Below, piece by piece: positions 22,250 through 34,559 of a stretch of 64,000 nucleotides of DNA. Position 1 is the stretch's first letter. The number at the start of each line of letters is the position of its first letter. This DNA is from Phyto melanocephala. Lineage: Eukaryota; Arthropoda; Insecta; Diptera; Rhinophoridae. The position numbers and the translations under genes were made by a program. Location: assembly GCA_941918925.1 (NCBI GenBank), contig OW799237.1:11203201-11267200 (forward strand). Reading direction: 5' to 3'. The notes beneath the pieces are model-generated. The model was not told the DNA's origin. It saw only the letters and a list, made by a program, of their open reading frames with translations, and searched no databases.

Positions 22250-24110
22250 TAGCCGAAGAAAAAAGTTAACTACAAAATTCAATCTGATAAAGATATTTAT
22301 AAAAAAATTTTAGCCGACAAAAAGTGTTCAATAAAAAATTTTGCCCGACAGCCAACAAAAAATTGTATACAAGATTTAATCGGAAAAAAAATTTCTTATA
22401 GAAAATTTTATCAGCAAAAATTTGTAAAAGTAAACTTAAGCAGACAAAATTTTTTAAAAGAAAATTTTTATCAGACAAAATTTTTTATAAAAAATTGAAG
22501 CTTATAACTAGTTATTTTTCAAATAAATAAGATTTTTTTGTAGAAAAATTAATTCCAGACATTTTTTTGAGAGTAAAGAGGACAAAAATTTTTTTTAATA
22601 CAAAATTTTCTCTAAAAGAAAAAAATTTTATAAAAATTGTCATTTTCAAAAAATATTTTTAAAGGAAATTTCTTCCGCCAAAAACTTTTTCATAAAAATT
22701 TAATTCAACAAAAAATTGTTACAGAAAATTTCAATTCAATTCAATTTATTTATTACAATAATAGTAACCTAGCCTATGGGCCATAATCAGTTACAAACAT
22801 CTTCTACTAAAAAGTAACTACTTAGAATTTCATCAAACAAAATATTTTGACAGAATTATGTAGAATTAAAAAAAACAAAAATTTTCTATAGAAAATTTAA
22901 GAAGACAAAACATTAAAAAAAATATTAATTATAAATAAATTTCACCACCAATTTTATTAAATTTCATCACCAAAAAACTAAAAATATTTTCTAGAATATT
23001 TTATTCGACAAGTAATGTTCTATAAAAAATCTAATGTCCGACAACCGTCGAAAAGATTTATAACAACATATAATCTGAGAAAAAATGTTTTATAGAAAAT
23101 TTCATGAGACAAAAATTTTTTTTAAGAAAATTTCGTTAAACACAATTTTTTATAGACAATTTTATCCAACAAAAACTTTTTAGAAAATTTTAATCCAATA
23201 AAAATTTTTCAATTGAAAATTTTTTGTTAGTTGAACAAATAATAATTTTTGAATAGAAAACCTAATACCTACATTTTAGTTATAAAAGAGACAAAAATTT
23301 TGTTCTTTCGAAAATTTCGTCTGAAAAAAAAATTTTATATAAAGATTTTTATTACATAAAATATTTTTAGGGAAAATTTTTTTCCGCAAAGAAATTTTGT
23401 TACAATATTTTTTTATAGATTTTTAGAAAATTTTACCAGACAAAAATTTTTCAGGAAAAGATTTAAGAAGACAAGGACAAAAGTATTTTATAAAAAATGT
23501 ATTTGATATAGTTCCATTAAAATACATATGTGCCAAAATTGTTATTTTTTTGGAAAACTTAATCCTACAATTAATGTTGTATAGAATTCTTAATCCGATT
23601 AATAATGCTCTAAATAAACTTTAATTAGACATAAAAATTTTACTACAAAATTAACCTCATAAAGAAATTTATATGAAACTTGAGCTGATAAAAAATATTC
23701 TTTAGAAGATCGGACGACAAATAAAGTTTTATAAAAAATTTGATCAGACAAAAATTTTTGTATAAAAATTTTCATGTTTCTTTGTATAGAAAATGCGATT
23801 AGACAAAAAATTTGAAATAGAAAATTTTAACAGACAAAAAATTTATATAGAAAATTTCATTCGACAAAATTTTTTTTTATAGAAATTTTAAAACGACAAA
23901 ATTTTTTTAAGGAAATTGAAGTAAGCAATAATTTTTTATAGAAAATTGAAGCCTACGTTTTTGATAGAAAAGGCCCAAATTATATTTGTTATAGAAAGTT
24001 GTGGGCGACATTATATTTTCTATAGACAATTTTTAGCCTATAAAACATTTTTAATAGTAAATTTTAATATTAATAACTTTTCTTTAGACAATTAAGACGT
24101 CTTGTTTCTA
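22250..24110 (-). repeat. Palindrome-core tandem array 4, reverse orientation
   Basis: Units read GACAAAAATTTTT(C)TATAG then AAAATTT-ATC, the reverse complement arrangement of arrays 1-3. Linkers are mostly -ATCAGAC or -GCCGAC type. Copies are diverged. Confidence 0.75.
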
Positions 24111-25590
24111 TAAAAAAATTTCATGAATTAAAAAATGTACTACTTTTATACTTTTTTTGCACTATCAAAAATTTTTCTAGATTTCTAAAATATAAACATT
24201 TGTAAACTTATTTGGAAAGTTTTAAAATGTACTTCTCTTTGGTGCTTTATTTGGGAAACAATGATTTATAGGGTTACATAGAAAAGTGTGTCACCTGAAA
24301 ACACCAAAGAAATGCCTAAAATTATGCAATACTTTATATGAGTTTTAATTTTAAACGGTAAAGTATGCTCATGTAAGTATAAATTTTGTTAAAATATTTA
24401 ACATATTATAAATAAACAAATTTGTTTTTTTTTAGACAATAGCGTCACTTTTCAATTATTAAAACTGTTAAGCGTTTGCTGGTAACATTCAAAGAAAACT
24501 TGTTAAAAATACCACACTTTTTGTGTTGTGCACCCTTTACTTTCATTTCAAAAATAAATTTTGCTGCAATACTCACACTTTTTGACTTAGCTTTGTTGGT
24601 GTTTGTAAATGTTTGCGTTTTATTTTTTATTTTTAAATCTAGTAACGTATGAGGGTTAAACGCTTTTAGAATTTAAATTTTATTTTTTCGGTTTCTTTCT
24701 CTTTTCATATTCATTATTCTACAAAGAATGTGTAGTTGAATATTTCTTTTTGGTTGGTGTTTACGCTCGTTTAACACTTCTGTTTTTGGTTTAAATACAC
24801 ACAGAGAAAAAAAATAAGATTCTTTTTTGACTAACTAACTGTCAGTCCGTCTGTCATTCCGCTCTATAGCACGTGTGGTTGTATGTCTGTCCGTGAAATA
24901 AAGGTTTTCTTTCTCTTGTTTGTGGCTGATTGAATGCATGTTTTTCTTTTTTTGTTGGCTTGATAATGTTGATGATGATGTTGATTGTTTGTTTTTAAAC
25001 TTCATTGATATGCAGGCTACAAAATATTTTTGCTTTTTTTCTTTGCTTAACCCAATACGGTTTTCTTATTCGTTACCCGCACATTTAAATCCCCAGTGAG
25101 TGTGAGAGATAAATAGGATTCTATTTAGATGCTTTGAGTACTTTTTGAACTTGTATTGTGGGGATCCTTTGAGGTTATTTCATTTTTCGTTTTACAAGTG
25201 ATGGATTACGTTTCAAAAAAAAAAAAAATATTTAAATAAAAAAGTAAGAAATGCTTTGTAGATGCTCTAGTTTTTAAAGTCAAACAAACTCTCAAAATAA
25301 AATGGATACAAATATTTATTTATAGTTCTCAAGTTAGATTCATAAAAAATAATTGAGAAATGCAGTTAGATTTTTTTGAAAAGTCAAAACGTTAAATAAA
25401 TTTGTTTCTTTTACATTAAGAAAAGAGAGAGAGAGCTTTAAGAATAAATACTTTAAAACAAATAGCAACTAATAAAATAATAGTGTCTCTAGGAATCCTA
25501 AAATTATATGCATATTTGTAGTCAATAGTCAGTTAGTGTACAACAGTTTTTAAGTTTTCTATAAAAATACAATTAATTTAATTTAAAACA
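24110..25590. other. No gene seen
   Basis: AT-rich, with less repeat structure than its flanks. It has GATGATGATGTTGATTG runs near 24,970 and GAGAGAGAG near 25,428. It may be intronic. Confidence 0.5.
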
Positions 25591-27167
25591 CTTAATTTTA
25601 AAGAAAATTTTCTCTACAAAATGTCGCCTGAATTTGTGAACAATATATTTCTAAGGAAAATTTAAATGGTCTTCAATTTATATACAATTTCTTGTCTTCT
25701 GAAATTTTCTATAAACACTTTTTTGTCGCTTTCAATTTTCTATAGAAAAATTTTGTGGCCTTAAATTTTTTTTTGTGAAACAGTTTTTGTCACCTAAGAT
25801 TTTTTTATAGAATATTTTTCTCGCTATAAATTGTCTACAGGAAATTTTTATTGCCTTAAATTTTCTTTAAAAAAATTTTTGTCGCTTTAAATCTTCTATA
25901 GAAAATTTTTTGTCGCCTTTTGTTTTTATGTGTAACTCTTTTTGTCATCTTAGATTTTCCATAGAAAATTTCTTCTCGCTTTAAATTGTCTATAGCAAAT
26001 TTTTATTGCCTTTAATTTTTTTTAGAATATTTTTTTTCGCTTTAAATTTTATATAGACAATTTTTTGTCACCCTTAATTAATTTTTTGCCACCTGACACG
26101 TTCTATAGAAAATTTTTTATGTTCTTATTTCTGTAAGAAGCTTTTGCCTGTTTAGATTTTAAATAAAACAAATTTTTCTGAAATATTGTGGATTAGAATT
26201 TATGTCAATTTTAATTTTTTTGGGGCGGGCATACTTTTTGTCTGCAGAAATTTTCTAAAGAAACAAATTTTGTCACCGTAAATATTTTACAGAAAAGTTT
26301 TGATCGCTTCAAATATTGCAAAGAGAATTTTTTTACGCCTTCAATTTTCTATCGAAAACTTTTTGTCTCCTTATACATCCTAAAGAAAAATGTCATCCTG
26401 AATATTATATTGAAAATTATTAGTAGCGTAAAATTTTTTAAAGAAAATTTATTATTAGTCACGTAAAATTTTTTATAGAAGATTTATTATCGCTTTAAGT
26501 TTTCTATAAAATATTTTTTATCGGATCAGATTTTTCATAGAAATATTGGTTGTCTCCTTAGGTTCCTTGTAGAAAATTCTTTTTCGCCTTAGATTTTATA
26601 GACATTTTTCTTGTCGCTTAAGATTTTCTATAAGTTTTTTTCACTTTAGAGTTTCTATAGAATATTTTCTGTCGTCTTAAATTTTATTTAGGGAATTTAT
26701 CGTCGCCTTAAATTTTTATACAGAATTGTTTGTTGCCTTACATTTTTTATAGAAAATTTATTGTCCCCTTAGTTTTGTTAAAAACTTTTTGGTCCCTTCA
26801 GATTAATTATGAATATTTTTCTCTTAAATTTTTTGAATAAGATTTCTTGGTGCCGTAAATTCGTTGATCATCTTGAATATTCTACAGACAATATTTGGTC
26901 GCCTTAAATATTGCAAAGAAAATTGTATCTCGCCTTTAATATTCGATAAGAAATTTTTCAGCCCAAAATTTTTGTTGCCCAATGTATTTTATTGAAAACT
27001 ATTAGATGCTTAAAATTTTCCATAGAAAATGGTTTGTTGAATTAAATTTTCTATAGAAATTATTTTTTGTCATTTTAGATTTTCTATAAACATTTTTTTT
27101 GGCTTTAGATTTTCTATGGGATATGTTTGTAGCCTTACATTTACATTAAAGATATTTTGTTCCCTTA

Positions 27168-27733
27168 GGTTGGGTTAGGTTGAAAAGGAGGGGCACTAAA
27201 AGTCCAAACCCATGACAGGTATACACTTATGCCCGGTTGGTATGTTGTGCGCTTCATATGGAAAACGTAATTCCCAAACAAATAATATAATAATATAATA
27301 ATAATAATCATAATTTTCCATAAGTAATGGACTAGTTTAAGAACGCAGTCCCCTCAATGTAATTCCTTATGGATCTCCAGTTCGAGTTCCAAAGTAATTC
27401 CAAATTCGGCATAGTATCCACTGTAAAATTTTCTCGCTTCAGATATGACCAAACGCAGGACAATGACAGAGATGGTGAACCAAAGTCTTATCCTCTTCCT
27501 CGTATGCTCTACATGTCGTTTTCTCAGACAATTTCATGCGAGCTAGATGGGTTCTCAACTCCGTATGACCTGTAATTACACTGGTTAGTCTCCTAAGTGT
27601 TGGTCTACTCAGTCGAAGAAACTCCTTTGATTTCCTAAGATTTGGGTCAAACCATAGTATGTTTGTCACTTTACCGACATCAGTGCCCTGCCATTTTCTG
27701 ACATGTTCTTCCATCGCCCAACATTAAAGTTCC
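27168..27733 (-). mobile_element. 5'-truncated LINE insertion with a 13-bp target duplication
   Basis: TTTTGTTCCCTTA occurs at 27,155-27,167 and, identical, at 27,734-27,746, flanking a 566-bp GC-richer insert. The minus strand reads LSRPTLRRLTSVITGHTEL then CRAYEEEDKTLVHHLCHCP, the end of a LINE RNase H region with a Cys/His motif. The element is cut at its 5' side, as usual for target-primed insertion, and has no poly(A). Confidence 0.8.
27439..27714 (-). pseudogene. LINE ORF2 C-terminal fragment
   Basis: An open frame of about 90 residues with no initiation context of its own. It contains the RNase H tail (TGHTELRTHLARMKL) and a putative C/H-H-C zinc motif. It is a fragment of a replication protein with no reverse transcriptase left, so it cannot act alone. 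Confidence 0.75.
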
Positions 27734-27749
27734 TTTTGTTCCCTTACAC

Positions 27750-29190
27750 TTTGAAAAAAAAATTTTCGTGTGTTTAATTTTTTTTTAAAACATTTTTTGT
27801 TAGAGCTTGTGACGTGGTTACCAAGGTAATATAATAATAGTCATAATAACATAGAAAATAATATATAAATAGAATAAATGAATATATATCGCGAACCCCC
27901 ATACTACAAGTCTTAGTTAACACCCCTTTGTTTACCAAACGAACAACAAATGACTTTGAATTCTCATTTGGTTCATTCGTAGATACGTATAAGTGTATTA
28001 AATAAATAAGAATGTAGTAGGGGCTGTTCAGACAAGACAAGAATTTTCTTCACTGGGTGCTAGGAAAGTAATACCAACCCAGGTCCTCGGAATTATATTT
28101 GAGTGCCACTTCAAACAAAAGATTCGGCTAACTGTTTCTCATACTGTGGTTTCGACTGAATGTTTCTCAGATAGAGGCTTCGACTGACTGTTTCTCACAT
28201 TTTTTTTCGGATCTCAAATTTTAAAGGAACGGCAGGTTAAAAAATGCAATAAAAACTGTTTCTTAGTTTTAAAATAAGCTGTTTAATATTTTCCTTTAGT
28301 TGATTGCAGTCGTTAAAGATATAAATTGTTAGATTATAAAATCAGCCACACAGCCACCAAACATACAGCCACTTGGCCATATTTAACTTCAAATTTCATT
28401 CGCCACTAAATTTATTTTATTTTACAATCCATAAGATCAAATAAATTTTGCATATAAATTCCCAAGTCCGGCCAAACAGAAATAAACTATAAAAAATAAC
28501 GCAAATCACAATTTATAATCTTTAGTGTATATTTTATTATTTTCCTTTTTTTTTTTTCTTAAAAATACAATTTATGCAAATTTGACAAGGCAAAAGCTAA
28601 AGTCCAGGAATAAAATCAAGAAATACAACTTAAAGGATTTAAACAATATTTATTTGTTAATTCAATACTATATTAACATACACACGCAGATTTATCATAA
28701 AACACTTAACAAAACTTTATAAAGAGTGTCTGCAAAGAGCATGGCGTGTTGGCAGTATAAGACAAACATTTACTGAACATCGTTTAAATTGAAAAATATA
28801 GATTTACATGTACAAACATACAGACGCAAAGTGTGTGTCGCCGACAAAAAAAAAAAAATAAAAAATTAAAATCAAACATAAGAATTAAACAAAAATTGTA
28901 GCCCAACATGCAGATGAGAAATGATCAATGATCATAAAGGCTGCTGTACCGTTTATTGTGCTTCGAAGGGGATTTCATCAAATACCAGCAGTAGATGCTT
29001 TCGTATGCGTTGTTTGTTGTTGGTGTGGAAGTGATTATTATTTATTTCTTAAAGCATGTTTAGAGGATTTAAGTCTAAGCTTGTGCTAAGAAAACATTTA
29101 TACAACATAGAAACAGGGTATTAAAAGAGTTAAATTAAAAAAAATTATCGGAGAAAAAATGTTTTACCAAGAAGTATGTTGAATGAAGGA
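27750..29190. other. No gene; small 28-bp tandem repeat
   Basis: Mostly AT-rich. At 28,123-28,200 three copies of TTCGACTGACTGTTTCTCA are spaced exactly 28 bp (TGTTTCTC at 28,133, 28,161 and 28,189). A GC-richer patch at 28,940-29,035 shows no clear splice sites. Confidence 0.55.
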
Positions 29191-29199
29191 ATTTCAACA

Positions 29200-31570
29200 A
29201 AAATTTTGTTTCTATAAACATTTTGTACAAAAAAAAAAATTAATAAAAATTTAATTTAAAAATAAATTTTCTACAGGAAATTTGTTAAAAATATTAAAAA
29301 AAAAATTTTTTATCAGCTAAAAAAATTTTTCTATATATTTAAACTTTAATCAGAAAAAATTTCTCAACTGGAAATTTTACCTGGCAATCATTTTTTTATA
29401 GAAAATTTAATCAGACATAAATGTACCTGTAAAAAAAATTATAAGGAAAATTTTCTCAGTAATTTTTTGATAGAAAACTTGATCAAATAAAATATTTTTT
29501 ATAAAAAATTTTGTCAGACTAAAATTATTTTATAAAAAATTTATTCAGACAAAAATTTTTCTACAGAAAATTTTATCAGATAGAAATTTTTCCAGAGACA
29601 ATTGATCAAACAAAAATTTCATTTGAATTATTTTTATAAAAAATATCGTCTTATTATCTTGATCTTTTTAATAATATTTTTTTTTCTTGAATTTAAGATC
29701 ACTTCTGTTAAGACAAATGTTTTTCTACAGAAAATAGGAAATTAGTTTATAAAAAAATTCTATTGAAAACCTTATGAAAAAAATTGTCTATGAAAGAATT
29801 TAATCAGACAAACATTTTTCAATAGAAAATTTTAGCAGAAAATAAAATAATAGAAAATTTTATCAGGAAAAAATTTTTAACAAATTTTTTTATATTTGAT
29901 TAGACTTAAATTTTTTTGTAGAAAATCTGATTAGAATATAATAACACTATATTCGATTTAGGTCGGTAGGTAAGGCCGGTGTGTAGCAACCTTCACACCC
30001 TCACCCAGAGACCAATACGGTTCATTGTGATGAAATATTCGATTTAATCAGAAAAAACATTTTCTAAAAAAAATTATCAAGCACTTAATTTTATACAAAA
30101 AATTTTATCAAACTGAAATTTTTTAAATAAAAACGATAAAAAAAAATTTCTGGAGGAAATTGTATCAAACACAAATTTTTCTATAAAAACTTTGATCGGT
30201 CTAAATTTTTCTGTAGAAAACTTGATTAAACAAAACAAATTTTGTATAGAAAATTTTATGAGACACAAATTTTTGATCCGACACTAAATTCTGTTTAAAA
30301 AATTTGATCAGACTAAAATTTTTCTAGAGAAAATTTCCTCGAACAAAATCTTTTTTTATAAAAACTTTGATTAGACAAAAATATTTCTATTGGAAATTCG
30401 ATTGGACAAAAATTTTTCTATAAAAATTGGATCAAACAAAATTTTTTTTAAAGAAAATTTTCTTATAGAAAATTTCAGCAGTAAGTTTAATAGACAAACA
30501 AAGATAATCTGATTAGAACGTGTTATTTTTGTAAAAAATTCAATCATAGAAAAATTTTTCTATTAAAATTGATAAGACATTCTCTACAGAAAATTTCGTC
30601 TGATTAAAATTTTTCTAGAGACAATTTGATGGAACAAAAATGTTTATTTAGAAACTTTGATCAGACTAAAATTTTTCTAAATTAAAGTTGATCAAACAAA
30701 AATTTTTTTCAAAGAAAATTTGATTGAAAAAAAAATTTTTTTAAGAAAATTTGTTCAGACAAGAATTTTTCTACAGAAAATTTTATCAGATAAAAATTTT
30801 TTCCAGAGACAACTTGATCAAACAGATATTTTTCTATAGAAACTTTGATCAGAAAAAATTGTTTCTATAAAAAATTTGTTTGAAAAAAGTTTTTTCAAAG
30901 ATAATTTTATTGAAAAAATAAAAATTTTATAGAAACTTTGATCAGACAAAAAATTTTCTAAAAAAAAATTTGATCAAACAAAAATTTGTTCCAAAGAAAA
31001 TTTGATTGATAAAAATTTTTCCAGAGACAATTTGTCAAACTGAAATTTTTCTATATAAAATTTGATCAAAAAAAAATTTTTCTAGAGGTAATTGTATCAA
31101 ACAAAAATGTTTCTAAAGAAAATTTGTTTAAAAAAAAATTATAGAAAATTTGTTCAGACAAGAATTTTTCTATATAAACTTTAATCAGATAAAAATTTTT
31201 TTATATAAACTTTGGTTAAGAAAAAAAATTCCTAAAGAAAATTGTATCAAACAAAATTTTTTCCAAAGAAAATTTGATTGAAAATTTTTTTTTAATGGAA
31301 GATTTGTTCAGACAAGAATTTTTCTATAGGAAATTGAAGCAGATAAACATTTTGCTAGAGACGATTTGATCAAACAAAAATTTTCCTATAAAAACATTGA
31401 TCAAAAAAATTTTTCTAGAGACAATTTTATCAAACAAAAATGTTTTTTAAAGAAAATTTCATCAGACAATAATGTTTATACAGAAAAATGATTATGGCAA
31501 ATAGTTTTTTTAAAGTAAATCCGACAAAAAAATTCTATGTCGCAAATTTGATACTACAGTTTTTGTAGAA
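29200..31570 (-). repeat. Palindrome-core tandem array 6, reverse orientation (linker GATCAGAC)
   Basis: More than 2 kb of units of the form GATCAGACAAAAATTTTTCT then ATAGAAAATTT. GAC anchors near 30,374, 30,405 and 30,435 are 30-31 bp apart. It is the longest array in the window and is interrupted by a 74-bp insertion at 29,961. Confidence 0.85.
29961..30034 (+). mobile_element. 74-bp retroelement-tail insertion with a 12-bp target duplication
   Basis: ATATTCGATTTA at 29,949-29,960 is repeated at 30,035-30,046, flanking a GC-richer 74-bp insert (GGTCGGTAGG ... TTCATTGTGATGAA). It shares the end phrase -TGTGAT- with the LINE tail near 17,720. I read it as an extremely 5'-truncated LINE copy. 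Confidence 0.7.
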
Positions 31571-34550
31571 AACAACATAATGGTTCGATACGACAAAAAA
31601 AAAATTTATTTTTTTAATTATAATTTAAAAAAAAATTTAATCATGTATTGCAAATTTTGTTTTTAATATCTTTATTGCGTAAAAATTGATTGTCTTACAG
31701 CTCTGCTTATCTAATATTGGTTTAAATCTCTCTATAAAAAATTAAAACAAGAATCTCTATGATGTTTATGCTAAAGTTGCAAGTAAATTTATGCAAGATA
31801 CAAAATTGTTTTGCTGTATTTAAGTTTTTTCTTCTTCTCGCTGTTCACTGTTCGTTTTTTTTTTTTTGTTAAAGTTTTCGCTTAATAATTTTCTTGTGAG
31901 TCTTGATTCAGTTGCTTGTTTTTTTCTCTTGGCACAATGCCTGTTTGCAGATGCAGTCGTTGTCGCCGTCATTGTGTATGCTTAAATGACAGGCAAAAAC
32001 CAAGTCAGGCTTTAGCTTTAAAAAAAAAAATAATAAAATAAAATAAACCAAATAAAAAAAACAGAAAACTGCTGCTATTCAAAAGCGTAGAAAACATTTA
32101 AGTGTTAAGCGCTTGATTAAAATTCTTGTTGCAACAACACTCTCTCGATGTATGTAAATTGTATATGTTGCACGACCCTGCCTGTTCGTTAGTCAGTTTG
32201 TCTGCTTGATTGCCGATTATTCGGCCGATTGTTGTAGTCGTTTTTGCTGTTGTTTGGTTAGTTGGTTGGCAATGTTGCGTGTTGCATTGTTAGTTAAATG
32301 TTGTCGACGTTTTTTTTTTCTTCGCTATCATTTTTGTTGTTTCTTGTGGTGTTGCTGGTTGTTGTTTAAATTGAATTGATTTGCATATTTCACGCAGGCG
32401 GTAGTTAAAGTTTGTTGTGTGAGTGTGTGTGTGTGTTTTTTTTGTCGTGATTTCTTTTTAATTCAGCTCAACGATTTACAATTTATTTAACAAAAAGGTT
32501 TATTTTGAGTTAATTTATTAAGATGTGTTTAACTTTCGTTGTCATATGTGTATACATTTTAAAATGTTTGTTACATGTGACGGCAGTTGACAAAAACAAG
32601 CAAGAAGAAGTGTTACTATAAACAATTTTAAAAAGCATAATTTCACGATGACATTTAATATAATAAATATTTTAGGTAAAAATGTGAGAAATTATTACAG
32701 ACAGACATTCGAATTTCTTTATAATAAAGTTTGGAGAAATTCAAAAAAAAAAAAATTAAATCTCAAGAAAATCAGTTGAAAGATTATTTGGAGAAGATTT
32801 TACTGCAAAATATTTAATCAGAGTTTTTTTTTAATTTAATCACATGAAAATGACTGAAATAATATAAAATCCCAAGGAAATTAATTTTATCTCTAAAATA
32901 TTTCATTAGAAAAAAATTCAGTTTCGAGAAAGAGTTTTTTAAATATTTGAAAAAATTTATTATTTAAAATTTTTGTTTGTTTTTGATTTTCCAGAAAAAA
33001 AAAATTATAATTTTATTTGCTAGAATATGTATTCTAATACAAGTTTGTTTTACCAAAAATGCTTTTTACAAATTTAAAAGTTATTACTCTTCCCATAAGC
33101 TTTTAAAAGTACTCCCAGCGTAGCATTCTTTAAAACACTAGAATAATTAAAATGATTAATGTTTTAAAAAGTAGAAATAGAAATGTAATGAACATTACGC
33201 ATTTCTTTTGTATATATGCCACCAAAGAATACACAGGAACTGGAACGACAACAAAAGACTTCACAACCAACAATAATGATAGACACTCATGCATGGACAG
33301 ACACACAGACAGCTCAACAACCAACTAAAACTAAATCTTTAAGGTACGAAATACGAATCATAATGCGAATGTTTGTCTAGTCACTGTCAGTTCTAAAATT
33401 TTTTGTTAAGAAAAAAAAAAAAAACTTAAAAATAAATGTGTTTGAAATGAAACTGACTGTCGGTTTGTGTGTGTCTGTCCATCCGTCCGTCCAAAAGTGA
33501 CTATTTTTGTCATTTATTGCTTCACGTATGTTGCACACAAGAAAATAATGCATCTATTTGTTAACGAAGCAAGCTGTTTATGTTTGTATTGTGTGTGGCT
33601 AAGTCAAATTTGAACTTAATTTTTTTTATTATTATTTTTATTTATTTCTGTTAAAGCTTGTACTTTTAGCAAAACAATATCTCATTGTCATAATGGACAT
33701 GCTTGACAATAAATAAAAAAATAAAATTAAAAAAAAAAAAAAAAATACTTCCTAAGCTGTCATTCATGTTGACTAGTCGTAGATATTCATACAAATGAAG
33801 TCAAGGAGTATTTACCTTAAATATATGATGAGTTATATTTAAAACTCAACCAAATGCGCCTGGTTCTTTATAATGACCAGTCATTTGCAGTCGTTGTTTC
33901 GAAGTCTGTTGTCATCATTATACCAGCAACTTGCCCGAAGATGATTTTTTAATTTACTAGGCTTCTCTACTTAAGGAATATTGATGTTAAAAAAAAAAAA
34001 CAAATTTCTTGAAAAATGCACAATCCTGCAAACCATTTAGTTGTGTTTATTTGTAAAGTCATTTATAGGATACTTTATTGGATGTGGGATAAAGTATTAT
34101 AAATTAACTTTTTGAGAATAGTTTTTGTTTTGTAATTTTTTTCTTTGAAATCATTTTGTCTGCTGCACAGACTGACCTGCTGGTTGAAAGTTAAATTTAG
34201 AAAATCTCGGTCTAGTGGCTCCGAGGAAAAACGTGTACATACGAAAAGTAAAGATTCTTATACATAAGTAAATATGTAAATAATTCAACTATAAGGTTGC
34301 GTTGAAAATTAAAAACTAGAAAAAATTCTTTTTTTTGATACCAAAGCTACCTAAGTTGTGGATATGAGTGGTTTTGGTACATTAATTTAGAATTTGTAAA
34401 CAAATGACTGTAGCGCCAAATGATTGATAGCCATTTTACGATTCTTTTGATTAGGGGTTTGCAATCAATATATAGACATCGTTTTAATTATTTTTAAGAA
34501 ATTGACTTAATACTAAACAATTTTATAAAAATATTTATGGCAAAATCCTA
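31570..34550. other. No gene seen; mixed-composition intronic or intergenic DNA
   Basis: 31,850-32,450 is less AT-rich, with TTGTTGTT-type runs and (GT)n near 32,420, as is common in fly introns and 5' UTRs. No exon with convincing splice sites and frame was found. Confidence 0.5.
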
Positions 34551-34559
34551 GTCAAAAAC

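Larger units (their letters stand above)
25600..27750 (+). repeat. Palindrome-core tandem array 5 (linker GTCGCCTTAAA)
   Basis: TTTTCTATAGAAAA followed by TTTTTTGTCGCCTTAAA; anchors at 25,881 and 25,912 are 31 bp apart. Forward orientation. A LINE fragment interrupts it at 27,168-27,733 and repeat-like sequence resumes just after. Confidence 0.8.
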
